A stretch of DNA of 64,000 bases. Origin: Chrysophaeum taylorii. Taxonomy: Eukaryota > Sar > Pelagophyceae > Pelagomonadales > Pelagomonadaceae. The stretch spans positions 1 to 64,000 of the forward strand of contig JAQMWT010000007.1 in NCBI GenBank assembly GCA_029834535.1. The letters run 5' to 3'. The position numbers and the translations under genes were made by a program. The notes beneath the pieces are model-generated. The model ran no database searches, was not told where the DNA came from, and was given only the letters and a program-made list of their open reading frames with translations. Of this stretch, positions 51,531-62,646 are shown piece after piece (positions within the stretch are counted from its first letter, which is position 1; every line of letters begins with the position of its first letter).

Positions 51531-52165
51531 ATGCCAACAAATCAAGAACTCCAAAAGGAGATACAGCAACATGCTCAAGCAATGAAAGATCAAGAAGCTC
51601 GCTTAGAGGCAAAGCATCAAAGGGAGATGCAAGCAGAAGCTCTAGCGAACGACGCTCGCTTCCAAGCAGAAGCTCGAGCGAACGACGCTCGCTTCCAAGC
51701 ACTCGAAGCACGATTTAATGCCATGCAGCCACCACCTGCCGTCGCCGCAGCGACTGCTCCCCCCACAGCTCAACAAGACCCCAAGAACAAGGCCAACACC
51801 TTCAGTGACCCGCCAAGCTCTGTCCTCAAGTCCATGGACGGCGCTCAAGTCACCCCCCAAATGCTCTCGTTTCGCGTTATGCAGTTGTTCGTTTAACATC
51901 TCGTGCCCGAAACCGGCATCACGCAGTACTTCCTGTAAGGCTTCTACACGTGGGAATCCGTCTTACGCGGATCTAACGATCTAGCAGACGCTCTCCTAGA
52001 CCACTGCATCAAGGAGTATGACAAGACCCCGACAACTATGCCACAGCCGGCAATACTCAAGATTCCCAAGGCCGCTTCGTCTACTACAAGGGCGTCTACC
52101 GCAAGTTCGGCCAGCACTTCCTTGAGGCCGTATACGAACCAAAACTCCAAGAACTCAAAGACCAA
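51531..52165 (+). pseudogene. Gypsy gag (plus copy)
   Basis: ATG 51531, MPTNQELQKEIQQHAQAMKD, with a duplicated ANDARFQAEA/ANDARFQALE segment, then SDPPSSVLKSMDGAQVTPQM and FRVMQLFV. Stop TAA at 51894-51896, then HLVPETGITQYF and GFYTWESVLRGSND in frame. Frameshifted later and cut at about 52165 after AACTCAAAGACCAAGACAAG. Confidence 0.75.
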
Positions 52166-52169
52166 GACA

Positions 52170-52495
52170 AGGACGAGCCGTAGATAATGGGCGGGCAAAC
52201 GGCGTTTTTCGCCTCCACCACCACACAAAGCGCCATCTGTCCAAACCAAAGCCGAACGTCGGGAGCGCAAGGATGCAGTTTACTCACAAACGTCGCAGTT
52301 GGCTTTACACACGATGTTTGCAACCGTGAAGCTGACAGCCCAATATAGGTATCCCTCGAGGTTGTCACTGCGGTCTGACTTCAAGTTAGAATGCGGCCGT
52401 GCATTTCGCGAGTCGGTTGCCATGTTTGCCGGTGGCGATATTGTCGCCCATTTTCAATGCTCGGGAGAGGTCTGAAGTTAGTTAGTTAAGTTAGT
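52170..52495 (+). mobile_element. Chimeric SINE-like element (SINE-C)
   Basis: The 3' end CAATGCTCGGGAGAGGTCTG, then AAGTTAGTTAGTTAAGTTAG, is the APE-LINE/SINE tail. The body (CCACACAAAGCGCCATCTGT, GGCTTTACACACGATGTTTG) is unlike SINE-A or SINE-B. The 5' boundary is uncertain; no target duplication found. Confidence 0.45.
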
Positions 52496-53035
52496 TTCAA
52501 TCGGCGGCAGCGTCGGCATCTAAGGTCATCGTGTATGTTTAAAGAAGACCGCCCATCGGGTTGGCGCGGGATAGGCACGGGTTTAGGAGCAAACTCAAAT
52601 GACAAGGGGCGGAGCGTGCGCTGAATAAAAGTAGCCTAGATTAGTCCGAGCGTCGAGCGGAAAGGAGAACTGTGGTTAGCACCGGGTTAGTCTAGACTCG
52701 AGGGTTGTGTCGATAAGTGGTGCGTTGATGACCTGAGGGTCTTGAATGAGGACTTGTGCCGACTGCGGGAGGAGCCTGGTGCCCGCAGCAGTTGGGGTCG
52801 AAGGCGCCGGAACTGGGTCGTCGAGACTGAAAGCGGGTGCGTTGGACGCCGATACAAGGGCGACCTGATTCCAAATGAGAGACAATTGTCCGCTCGATTC
52901 ACGGAAGGCGTCGCCTCATCGCACCACGGCTCGCGGAGAAGTACGATTTCATCACGAATCGACGACGTCGCGTCCGGCGCTGACTCCGCGGTGTTTTGGT
53001 GATAATGGACATACGCAGGTGCTCCATGTGATACT
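52496..53035 (+). repeat. Spacer with diverged Helitron 3' region
   Basis: GAGCAAACTCAAATGACAAG, ..., AGCCTAGATTAGTCCGAGCG, ..., CGAGCGGAAAGGAGA (52588-52670) aligns loosely with the conserved middle of the Helitron 3' region (GTAAACTCAAAGGTTAGCGG, CAGCTTAGATTGGCGG, AGCTCAAAGGAG). The rest (52690-53035) shows no gene I can support. Confidence 0.4.
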
Positions 53036-53203
53036 AGAGAACAGTAATTTCGACTGTGTTACCCTTCAGCAGAGTGAGAGCAGTGGTAGTCTGCCCTCGT
53101 CCTGTGCTCTAACAACGAGGACGGCACGGTGTGAATAACACCGCGTTTTTCTCAATTTAACGTGCTAGAAGTAAGAGAGCTACCCCTAGGATAGGGGGGT
53201 ACT
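53036..53203 (-). repeat. Gypsy LTR fragment
   Basis: Plus strand: GAGAACAGTAATTTCGACTG, TGTTACCCTTCAGCAGAGTG, ..., GAATAACACCGCGTTTTTCT. Complement of the LTR at 47445-47585. Interrupted at 53203 by copia element 2. Confidence 0.7.
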
Positions 53204-53599
53204 TCCAGAGAGCTACACTATTAAGTGTGCGACACTGGAACATTTTCACACCTATCTCTACACGAGGGTTTTCTCTCCGTAATACGGCTTTCCCTCTCCC
53301 TTCCTTCCTTACCCTTCCGCCCTTTTATCTCAGATTATGAAGAACCCAGTCTGAAGCTCTTTTCCAACATGGAGTAGGCCTCCAGGTGCGTACCGTCAGG
53401 TACGGGGTTTTCTGTTTAATTAACAGAGGCTTCGTTCCTCGTTGTCAGTGTAAACGCTTCTATGGGACCTAATGTCCTTAAGGAGTTAGGGCTTAAATCC
53501 CTACCTTGTGTAGTAGCATGTGACAAGCGGAATGGTCTGTACACGCCTAAGACTGCACGCAGTCTCTACCATGTACCCGGAGAGGGTCAAATCTCTCCA
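53204..53599 (+). repeat. 5' LTR of copia element 2
   Basis: 396 bp, TCCAGAGAGCTACACTATTA to CAAATCTCTCCA. Matches 33371-33788 and 63813-64000. Inner blocks CTTTTCCAACATGGAGTAGG and CCTCCAGGTGCGTACCG. Confidence 0.85.
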
Positions 53600-53613
53600 G
53601 GTTATGGGCCCAG
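53600..53613 (+). other. Primer-binding site, half tRNA-iMet
   Basis: GGTTATGGGCCCAG directly after the LTR, complementary to the anticodon arm of initiator tRNA-Met; identical in copia element 1 although the LTRs differ. Confidence 0.85.
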
Positions 53614-54040
53614 ATGCGTAGGTGTGTCAGCCCAACTGTGTTGTACGTCTAAATGGAGTGATCAATTTACGCCTGATCACGAGTACAATGCGACAATGTG
53701 TTTGGCGGTGGTCTACTGTACATATTTGTTGTGTGACGGTATGTGCCCACCAGTTAATTTGGTTTGTGACCGAGTTGGGTCGGTCACTGGTCACATGCAC
53801 TCGCATAACCAATAAAATTAAAATTTTTCCTATACAAGCCGCGGAAACTTGTACGGGTTTTTCCTTCCATTCCCCAACAAAAGACTGACTGCTCGAGAAC
53901 TAATCCATTCTTCAGTCTCAAGTCACCCTGTTTTAAATAGCATGTTGATTTGTTTGGTCTTGTCAATAAGCCCACGTTTAAAATAGCGTACTGTACATAG
54001 AACCCGCACTTGAGAAACCTTTCATTCTTATGTGTCGAAT
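53614..54040 (+). other. Copia element 2 leader
   Basis: 427 bases between primer site and gag. Short palindromic words (GTGACCGAGTTGGGTCGGTC, 53766-53785) could form hairpins, as packaging signals do. No ORF of note. Confidence 0.5.
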
Positions 54041-56002
54041 ATGTTTATCAATCCTATAACCTATTTCTCAATAGGTCACAGTCATGTCAAAACAAAAACA
54101 ATATCTACCACTGATATCTACAAACAAGAACAAATCCTCGTTGATAAAATTAACGCAGGATTGCGTTTCCAAGATAACTCAACCAAGGTGAGCTTGCAAA
54201 TTGAGGTGCTTCGCAGGCATATGACAAGTCCATATGTGGACGCGTTATTCTGCTTCGATTCATATGAAGCTTACACCCGGAATGCTCCGGAATATAATCA
54301 ACTTCTTGAACAAGAAGTTGATATCATCTTCGCTCAATGGAAAGCTGAACAAGTTAACGATTTAAACTTACCTGATGAAGATGCCCTGCCCGAACATTTA
54401 AAGACTTGGCACGTCAACTCTTCCCATCAACTAACAGTTGATGTCCGTAATAATCTTGAACGACTTTACTACCAAGAGTCGTATAATCTTGTTCGTCCTG
54501 AATTAAATAAGGATGTCAAACGTGTCCTCACTTTATTAGATACCCGATTCCCTAAATCAATTGTGTATGATTCATCTTTAACTAACATATCCTTTACAGG
54601 TCTCTCTAATGCCGATTGGATCAAACACTGCGAAACTTATGCTGGTTTCTTGTACACATTCTTTAATTTGGAGTCACAGGAAAAGCCCGCTCTCGCTATG
54701 TGGCCTCAACTAAAGAAAATTTATGCAATTACTGCACATCCCAATAAATTACGTGCTGTAATGCTTTTAGCCTATCATTACTATGAGACAGTGTCTTGTA
54801 CAGATGTAACTGAGCTTAAATCTCAGTTTAATCGAATGTCTCTAAATGTTAATTGGTATGCCCATGTATTTGTCGAACAACTCCTTGCCTTTCAATCTCA
54901 GGCAAAGCAATTAAATAATGATGAAGCATCAATCCAATTTAATAACTCCATAATCACTCTTAAAGCTCACGAGGAGATCTACCGTCTATATGCTAATCCC
55001 TCGGATCACGAGCGCTATTCTCAATCTTTATTGGAATGGTGTAAACTCTACGAGACACGCTCTGGTAACAACTCGAGTCACGATCCCGAATTGTTAAAGC
55101 TAGTTGATCCTAACGACGTTCGTCCACTATTGGAATTCTTGTTAAAGATATACAATGAGACAAAGTTTTCTTCTAACCGACGCTTGGATAAACCCGCTTC
55201 CTGGATCCCTTACATCCCTGGTACTACCGCTACCAAGCCACCTAAGGTTTTATTGATGGATACTATTCATCAATCCCACGACTCTCTAAACAACGCTTAC
55301 TCGTTGTTAGCTACTGTAGCTGGACAGTCTGGCTTCAACGCTCGTAAGCTTCGTAATGCAAAAGATAAAGCATCGACAATTTCACCTCGTGACACGTCGT
55401 ACTATCGTCCACCTCAAATTATAACGTCAAAGGTACCAGCTTCGATCGTCCTGTCTACTCATCTTCCTCTAACCGTAATGCACGCTCTAATATGTCTCTT
55501 ATGGACCGGGCTACTTATCAAGTTGATCGTCTTCGCCACCTGTTTGGTAAATTACAGGAAGCGAATCCCAATCCTTCCACCGACTCTAAAATGGTACAGG
55601 AGGAAATGAAAAGCTTATTGAGTACCCTCTGGACAACCGCTTCTCAAGCTTCGACACAGTCCTTAGATCCTGATGAAGCCACCCAAGTTCATCTCTACTT
55701 ATCTCGAGTTGATACTATGTCCAATACCATATCGAACCTCTTAGAAGCCGATAAGGAATCTCTTGTTTCAGAAGAAAAGTATCAAACTGAAACATCTGCT
55801 CCTGAAGCGTCCCCAGTGATGCGGAGCAGAGGGGGACTGCTGATACAGAGAAAATGTTCCACACTTTTCTGTCCATTAAAGATGATGAAATCGATAACAT
55901 CCCTCAGCCGCTATTGCAGCACATAAATGCTAAAGCTCAGAATGCTATCGTTCGTCGTCAAGCTCGGGAAACTTCCTCGCACTCTGAGCTCCCCAGTAAT
56001 TA
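54041..56002 (+). pseudogene. Copia gag
   Basis: ATG 54041 (an in-frame GTG lies at 54032), MFINPITYFSIGHS. Conserved blocks with copia 1: KVSLQIEVLRRHMTSPYVDA, CFDSYEAYTRNAPEYNQLLE, YAGFLYTFFNLESQEKPALA, PNKLRAVMLLAYHYYETVSC, EEIYRLYAN. Long (over 600 residues) compared with ordinary copia gags. Frame changes near 55500 and 55830. The C-terminal part has MDRATYQVDRLRHLFGKLQE and KMVQEEMKSLLSTLW, probably coiled coil. A TAA near 56000 precedes protease. No zinc knuckle. Confidence 0.75.
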
Positions 56003-56630
56003 AGATAATGAAGATGGATATGCTGACACATGTGCTTCTCAACATGTAATTAACTTTAAACGTTATGCTGATCCTATCCACATCGTAAAGCTACCCGAGT
56101 CCTTATCACCTGCTATCCAGACTGCTACGGATACGCAGAGAATCACACATGCTATGATTATAAGGACCGTCATTCCCGCTCTCCCAAAGCATCCAAATGT
56201 GGGATATGTAAAGCTAGACGTTGCGCTTTTTCTACCCAAGCAAAACGACCATAACGATCCCGATCTGCACATCATCAGTATGACTCAATGGGGAGAAGAT
56301 AAACTTGGTATACATCTTTATGGAGTTGAATTTAAAGGACAATCATCTATCCAGAGTAAAATTGATGATAATGTCAAGATTACTTTGTTTAGACTCAGTA
56401 ACCTGTTGCCAACTCTACCAATTTACTCGCTACAACAAGCAAAAGCGCGTAAAATGGAACTTCGCTCACTACAGTTCAGACTATGTGCTTTTAATGAACA
56501 ACGCGAAATGCTCAAACTATATTCCACCCTCATGGAACGAGTAATTTACGTCCCATGGCTTAAAACCATCCTGGAGTCAATGCATTCGCAGCTGCCTTAC
56601 ATACGCAAGCATTTCCCACCTCCTGTATGA
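56003..56630 (+). pseudogene. Copia protease
   Basis: DGYADTCASQHVINFKRYAD (about 56010-56070) carries the active-site DTCAS, a D-T/S-C-A variant shared in kind with copia 1 (DSCAT). IIRTVIPALPKHPNVGYVKL and LHIISMTQWGEDKLGIHLYG match copia 1 (IVVPLPDHPQIGYVKIDFAL). Ends PPPV with TGA at 56628-56630. The frame continues open past it into the methyltransferase domain. Confidence 0.72.
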
Positions 56631-58440
56631 CGCAAGGTTACAACACGTTTGCTCCATACAGTAACTTCATCTCCTAGCCCACGAATACCTACAGTAACTT
56701 TACTTTGCTCTGGGATGTCCACTCCTGCATTCTTGGCTTGCGCTTCTAATGACTTGCAAATCAACATCAACGTTAAAGTTCTTGTTGAGAGCGACGACAA
56801 TATCACGCACATGCTACGAAGACGTTTTGGTAATTCCATCGAAGTTTTCCCATCCTTACCTAAGTTTTTGACATATCTCCATCGAGCATCGGACGTTGAA
56901 CGTGCACGATATTACACTGACATAGTGGAATTGACATCACCATGCACAAATCGCAACATAATCAATGGGAGATCCATTTCCACCTTCGAGCGCGATATGG
57001 ATGATTCCTTGTTCCCAAGTGCTCTAAGTGTACTTGAGCTTTTAAAGCCGCTTGTTCTCTTCATGGAAATGACTCCACCACACTCCGCATCGTATGAAGA
57101 TCATATACGAGTTGCTAATCTCATCTTCTCAACGATGCACTATACGGTGGACATATGTGACCGATTTCCATGCTATTTATGTGGAGATTATCAAGCCAGA
57201 GAAAGATGGATCCTCGTCGCACGCAAATATAACACCGGCCCTCTTGATCTGCTTTCATGGCCTAATAAACGAGTCACTTCCTTTCTGGATATTGCAGACC
57301 ACGCTAATTCCATCAGTCGCAAGTTAATAGTCGACGAACCTTGGACGCAGGTCTTTCCTGACATACCATTCGTGTCCACACCTAAAACCTACAATATTTT
57401 CAGTCGTACAGGATCCGTGCGCTTAACTGTGACTGAGCTTGAAACCTTAACTATGCTGTTCCTTCGTCTGCACTCTAATAAAACAGTCGAACATCCCAGT
57501 CAAGATGAAATGGACGGCATTTCCAACTTTCGCCTGGGATTCTTGACTAATTCAAGAAAACCACTAGCTTGCATGAGAATCCCTATTGAACTCAAAGCTT
57601 TTGTGCTCCTCTATAATATTATGGGACGATTATTCCCTAAATCCATCACATTACCTGTGTCCTTTCGTATTACAACTATCGAATCTAACCAACCATCTCA
57701 CAGGTTATTCTTAAATAAATCCTCTACTTCATCTATCATTTACATCACTGGTGGAAGACGTACAGGCGGAGACACAACAGTTTCTAACTCTTCTTCTAAA
57801 TACCAGGCACACATAAATGCTTTTGGCGAAACCTACGCCCTTTTAACACACGATACCGGAATCGACAAGACTGCTTCTCTCGAACCAGTTGCCGGTTTTC
57901 TTTGGCTTTGCCAAACATACCATCATCATAATGAATATCAAGACACGCGTCGTCTAGTACAAGCATTGGTTCCCTATACCTCTCCTGTATTTCACGATTC
58001 TTTCGTCTTCTACCCTCAGGAAAGTCGTCTTGAATTTATCGACAAAATATTTGCTTTAAGTGACATGCATTTGTCCCAAAGCAGATATTCGGGCTTTATA
58101 ACATCAAGCGATAGGAAGATGGGTGCCAAAGTTCATTCTATAATACTCCCACTCCTACCATTCGTGGATTTGCTAATATGCTGGTGTACGATCCACGACT
58201 CGATCGCATTCGACACTACTCAACTCGCGAATTGGCACGCGCCAATAACTTCACAGCGTACCAAATCAATTTTCTTTTGTCTTTGTCCCCTGACCTATGC
58301 TGTGATATCATCGCAAATGCTATTCCAGCTGGAACATATCATACAATTTATAAACACTTGTGTCAGCTTGTTTACGACTTGCGTACATTAACGCTATCAC
58401 CATCGTTTGACCCTGATCACGCTCCTCTAACCAAAAACTA
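56631..58440 (+). pseudogene. C5-cytosine DNA methyltransferase-like domain of copia element 2
   Basis: Probable DNA cytosine-5 methyltransferase. Motif I PTVTLLCSGMSTPAFLACAS (56686-56745). Motif II KVLVESDDN. Motif IV ELTSPCTNRN with the catalytic Pro-Cys (about 56930-56960). Motif VI LFMEMTPPHS (Glu of ENV kept; about 57060-57085). Motif VIII CGDYQARERWILVARKYNTG (about 57180-57235). Then a large recognition-like region (SRTGSVRLTVTELETL, FITSSDRKMGAKVHS). Motif IX STRELARANNF (58217-58250) and motif X CDIIANAIPAGTYHTIYKHL (58303-58362). One frameshift near 58160. All key residues match copia 1 apart from its Ser before the Cys. Expected role (inference): methylating element DNA or cDNA. 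Confidence 0.8.
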
Positions 58441-59364
58441 TAGGTCAACCTTCTTCACAAATATATTCCCAACAGATACATCCTTAACATTACACCAGAG
58501 TTCCATTACAATGTTCTACATCTCCAATAAAAAACTCTTATGTTGTGATACTATCACTTCTAACCACGAACTTCCTTCTTTTCATACTGATTCAGTAGCT
58601 CATGCTTTCCTCTCTAACATCTCATCCGCAGATATATCATCTCCTACTAAAGAAAAACAAATACCCCTTATAACGCCAAGACAGCTCCATGAGAAGCATG
58701 CGCCCTTCGATAAGAAAGTCCATGCCAGGGGCACCCTTGCATTTCGAGATGCGCAACAACGAGCTACCAATTTTCACAACATTCACCATTCCAGTGATTC
58801 TCAAGCCATAAAAGCTGTTCAGGTTATTGCCAGTCCTGGACACCACCCATCTGACGTACCCTACCGTAAGTTCTGTGTGGATTGTACGATTCATAAAAAC
58901 GCTTTCCTCATCCACACCACCTTATCAAGCAACCATCATTCGAAAAATTTTTCAACCTGGTGCAGCTTCGGCATGTGACGGTGGTTATGTCTCTGTGCTC
59001 TCGGAATGGGGATCCTTTCGACATATCATTTTTCAAGTGTCTCATTTCTAAATTTCTGTTAGTGTACTTTTGTCGTAGCACTAACTCCAGCGAATTTTGT
59101 AACGCCCTTGAGTTTGTCCGCAATTTTTGCTCTACTTATGTTCATGTACAACTAAAACAAATCTATTGTGATTCCTTTAAACCCTATTTATCTCAGCATG
59201 TTACAACCCCCTTCCGTGTGGAACATGGTATTAATATGTCCGCGTTCCCCCCTTACTTACATGTCTTTAATCATGAAGTCGAAGCCGCTGTTGGTCACAT
59301 AGCCACTGCCGCGTCTACACGACTCGGCATATGCTTAATGTTTCCTATAAAGGTCACCCCCTAA
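58441..59364 (+). pseudogene. Copia integrase
   Basis: After a linker, NFHNIHHSSDS and YRKFCVDCTIHKN form the HHCC zinc region (about 58770-58905). Core: ASACDGGYVSVLSEWG (first Asp 58978-58980), IYCDSFKPYLSQH (second Asp 59170-59172), FNHEVEAAVGH (Glu 59275-59277, 35 residues later), the D,D-35-E pattern. Frame changes near 58950 and 59050. Confidence 0.78.
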
Positions 59365-60330
59365 CAGATCCGGCACCACACTACCCGTGGGCTGTTATAC
59401 ATGCTATCCAATCATATAATCTCCTCCCTAACGTTTCCCTCGAACGTATTTATAATAAAGTCCTAAGCCCCCAACAAGTTTTGTTAGACCAATGTAATGT
59501 TCCCCAACAAGACTACCTCAAACCTTTTGGTTCTGTTTGTTATTTGCATTTGGAACCTAACGAATTTCATAAATATGAACCCCGATGTCGTCCCTACATC
59601 TACTTATGCGGTGCTAACGTTATAAACCCTTTAATAACACCCCATGTTAATCATTTAGCCGATGTTGTCCTTAATCCTGAAAACGGTCAAGTCCGTGTTT
59701 CCTCTAAACTGACTTTTCCCCATCTTATTTCTAAATCTCCTCCTGATTATGAACAACATCCACCTCCCGCACCTTCACCCGACATTCCCTTCTCTGTTCA
59801 CAGCACCCCCAATGATGCGGCGCAGAGGGGGAATGCTATGCCTACCGACACTGACCATGAGAGGGGACTCCTTCTTCTCATCTCCATGCTCCCTCTCCCG
59901 CTCCCGCAAGTCCAGCTGCTCCTGCACCCGCTACTTCCGCCACCACACCTACATCTGAAGTGTCTCCCGACACTCTGCCACTTTTACCATCTTATCGGTC
60001 TCTCTATTCCCAGGATGTCCTCCGTCTCACCCGTGGTCCTCATCACCCTCAGCCTCGTCGCAAAACCAATCTCAAGGATGTTCTTACTCGTATTGCTTCG
60101 CCTACTGTTGCCGCTTATAAACAAGCCGGTGGTACGCTTGCCGACTTCAAGTATGACCTCTCCAAGCAGTACATAACATTCTGCGACCCCACCCTCCACT
60201 CCCTTCATCTCGCTCATGGCATCCACTGGACGGCTATACCTCCAGAGGGGGTTTACACCATCCCTTCATCACCATGTGCACCAAGCGATTTCACAGTCCT
60301 CTTCAGTTATGTGTCATAGGAGCCATAGCC
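59331..60330 (+). pseudogene. Copia integrase C-terminus and linker
   Basis: SYKGHPLTDPAPHYPWAVIH, LSPQQVLLDQCNVPQQDYLK, FGSVCYLHLEPNEFHKYEPR (the usual 'FGc.ay......K...r' region) and YIYLCGANVINPL, then a Pro-rich linker. Changes frame near 59830 and 60180. Confidence 0.7.
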
Positions 60331-61060
60331 ACCCATCGCCTGATGCTCCTCATGTCCACTTCTACGACGACGTCAACCTTGCCGATTTTCACCTTCCTCA
60401 AGCTCTCGTTCATTTAATTTCTGAACATGCTCACGCCTTTCAAGTTCCTCCCGCTCAATATGCTTATGCTTTGGTCACGCCCCACTCCATTTTGGATCAT
60501 AATGACGCTTCTTATGGTGCTTCCGAGCCTCATCTCTCCGCCATCGAAGACTATATCACCGTGCAATCGCATTACATTGAAGCCCACCTTGGTGATGCTC
60601 CTCTACTAGTCGTTCAACTCATCGAAGATCCCGATCACGCTCATCTGCCAGATAATGTCGCTTCTTACGCAATTACTCATCTGACGACGACTCATGATCC
60701 CAGCACGGTTGGTTCGGACGAATACAAGATTCAAGCCAAAGATATCAAAATTGATGAATATGAGTTGAACTGCCTCAAAGGTCTCTCAGACGCTGATCGC
60801 AAAGCTTATGTTGCTGCCATCTCCAAAGAGATTTTTGACATTGTTAAGTTTGGCTGCTTTAAACTAGCGCTGCCAATGGTCAACTCAAAGCCTATTGACA
60901 CCCGCCTCGTCCTACGTATAAAAACCAACGCTGCTGGTCAGTACATTAAACATAAAGCACGCCTGGTCCTACGAGGATTCTTAGCCTCTCTGGGCACCGA
61001 TTTCTTCAACACATTCAGCCCTATGGCACAGCTTACTGGCATCCGTTGTGTTTGGCGCTA
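60331..61060 (+). pseudogene. Copia reverse transcriptase, N-terminal part
   Basis: ADRKAYVAAISKEIFDIVKF, GCFKLALPMVN, RLVLRIKTNAAGQYIKHKAR, LVLRGFLASLGTDFFNTFSP: the standard copia RT entry blocks. Joined by a frameshift at about 61050 to the next ORF. Confidence 0.85.
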
Positions 61061-62638
61061 GCAGCTCATCTGCGACTTCCCGTCTATCATGTCGACGTCC
61101 CTAACGCTTTTTTTCAAGCTCCCATCGATTCGCATGTCTACGTTAAACTGCCACAAGGCATTTACCTTCTCGATCCCGAAGATACTAAATACCAAGGCCG
61201 CCGTCTCCCAAAGCTACTTAAATCTCTCTATGGATTGCGTCAGAGCCCTGCCCTTTGGAATCAAACCACAAACAGCTTCTTTGATTCATTAGGCTACACA
61301 CGATTTCGAACAGACACATGCATTTACGCTAAAGTCCAAGCTGACGCTACATTTATAATTTGCACGCTCTCAGTAGACGACGTCGTCATTACTTGTACTT
61401 CGGAAACTCTACGTCGTGAGTTCCAGCAAGCCCTGAAAAAGGAATACTCAGTCGACACCTTCGAGGAAGTCCATACTCTCCTAGGCATGCGCATAACGCG
61501 TACAACAGATGGCTCTATATCACTGGATTGTCAGGCTAAACTTGACGCATTGTTCGAAGAGTACCCCATTTTAATGCAATTACGTCCCACTTCTACACCG
61601 ATGTCACCATCAACCACGTATAAAACTGGAGAGCCATCTTCTGATATGGACAAGTTCATCCTTCATACCTTCTCTACGCTACTCGGCAAGCTCACGTTTG
61701 TTCAATTGGCCTGTCGCCCTGATTTATCCCAAAGCCTTAGTCGTTGCTCTCGAGGAATGCATAATCCAGCATTTCTGCATGTTCAAGTACTAACAGGAAC
61801 GCTCCGCTACTTGCGTAAGCCCGAAAATCGCAATCTTCGCCTCTGGTACTACTCTGGTTCTTCCGCTCTAATGGACCATCTTCGACTTCTTATCGGTAAT
61901 CGTACTGACATGGCCACCATGTTGGACTACACTAAAGAACAAGTTAATTCAGGTAATTTTGATCCACTGGTCGCATTCGTTGATGCCGATAATGCACCTT
62001 CTTATGAACAAGACCGCAAATCTACAACAGGCTACGCCATCTTTTTGTTTGGTTCTCTCATCACTTGGAAGTCTAAGCTACAGCCTATAACAGCTACTTC
62101 TACGCATGAGAGTGAACTTATCGCCCTCAATATGTGTGCCGATGATGTGATTTGGTTACGCAAATTGCAAACGGAAATGGCCTTCGTTATATACCCACCC
62201 TTCTATCTTCGCCAACCTTCAGGGAAAGATTTGCTACTAGATTATGATGCTCAAGACAATCCCCTCCCATCGGACATGTCGTTCATACGTAACAGTCCCA
62301 TACTTGGAGATTCGGCCTCTGCTATTCATCTATCAAATAACCCCGACAGCGCGACTAAGGCTAAAGCTATCAGCACACGCTGGTTCCGTATACGCGACTA
62401 CGTACAGTTAAAACGAATCCGCCTACATCATGTTTCCGGTACCCATAATATCGCCGATGGATTTACCAAACCCTTTGGAGCTCCACTTTTTCAGCTGATT
62501 TCGCACGTTACTCGGCTTACAACAACCCATAGCTCAACAATATGGTTAATCATTACCCTCCATTATGTCCGAAATGACTTTAAACTAACCCTGCTATGCA
62601 CAGGATACTGGCTTGCTAAAATGCGAAATGCTACATAA
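61046..62638 (+). CDS. Copia reverse transcriptase and RNase H
   Basis: Open 530-codon frame. RT: YHVDVPNAFFQAPIDSHVYV (Asp 61094-61096), LPKLLKSLYGLRQSPALWN, TLSVDDVVITC (two Asp, 61376-61381), then the connection LLGMRITRTTDGSISL. RNase H: VAFVDADNAP (Asp 61982-61984), RKSTTGYAIFLFGSLITWKS, STHESELIALNMCADDVIWL (Glu), KAKAISTRWFRIRDYVQLKR and VSGTHNIADGFTKPF (last Asp). All active-site acids are intact. Confidence 0.92.
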   Translation: MCLALAAHLRLPVYHVDVPNAFFQAPIDSHVYVKLPQGIYLLDPEDTKYQGRRLPKLLKSLYGLRQSPALWNQTTNSFFDSLGYTRFRTDTCIYAKVQADATFIICTLSVDDVVITCTSETLRREFQQALKKEYSVDTFEEVHTLLGMRITRTTDGSISLDCQAKLDALFEEYPILMQLRPTSTPMSPSTTYKTGEPSSDMDKFILHTFSTLLGKLTFVQLACRPDLSQSLSRCSRGMHNPAFLHVQVLTGTLRYLRKPENRNLRLWYYSGSSALMDHLRLLIGNRTDMATMLDYTKEQVNSGNFDPLVAFVDADNAPSYEQDRKSTTGYAIFLFGSLITWKSKLQPITATSTHESELIALNMCADDVIWLRKLQTEMAFVIYPPFYLRQPSGKDLLLDYDAQDNPLPSDMSFIRNSPILGDSASAIHLSNNPDSATKAKAISTRWFRIRDYVQLKRIRLHHVSGTHNIADGFTKPFGAPLFQLISHVTRLTTTHSSTIWLIITLHYVRNDFKLTLLCTGYWLAKMRNAT

Positions 62639-62646
62639 AATGTGAT

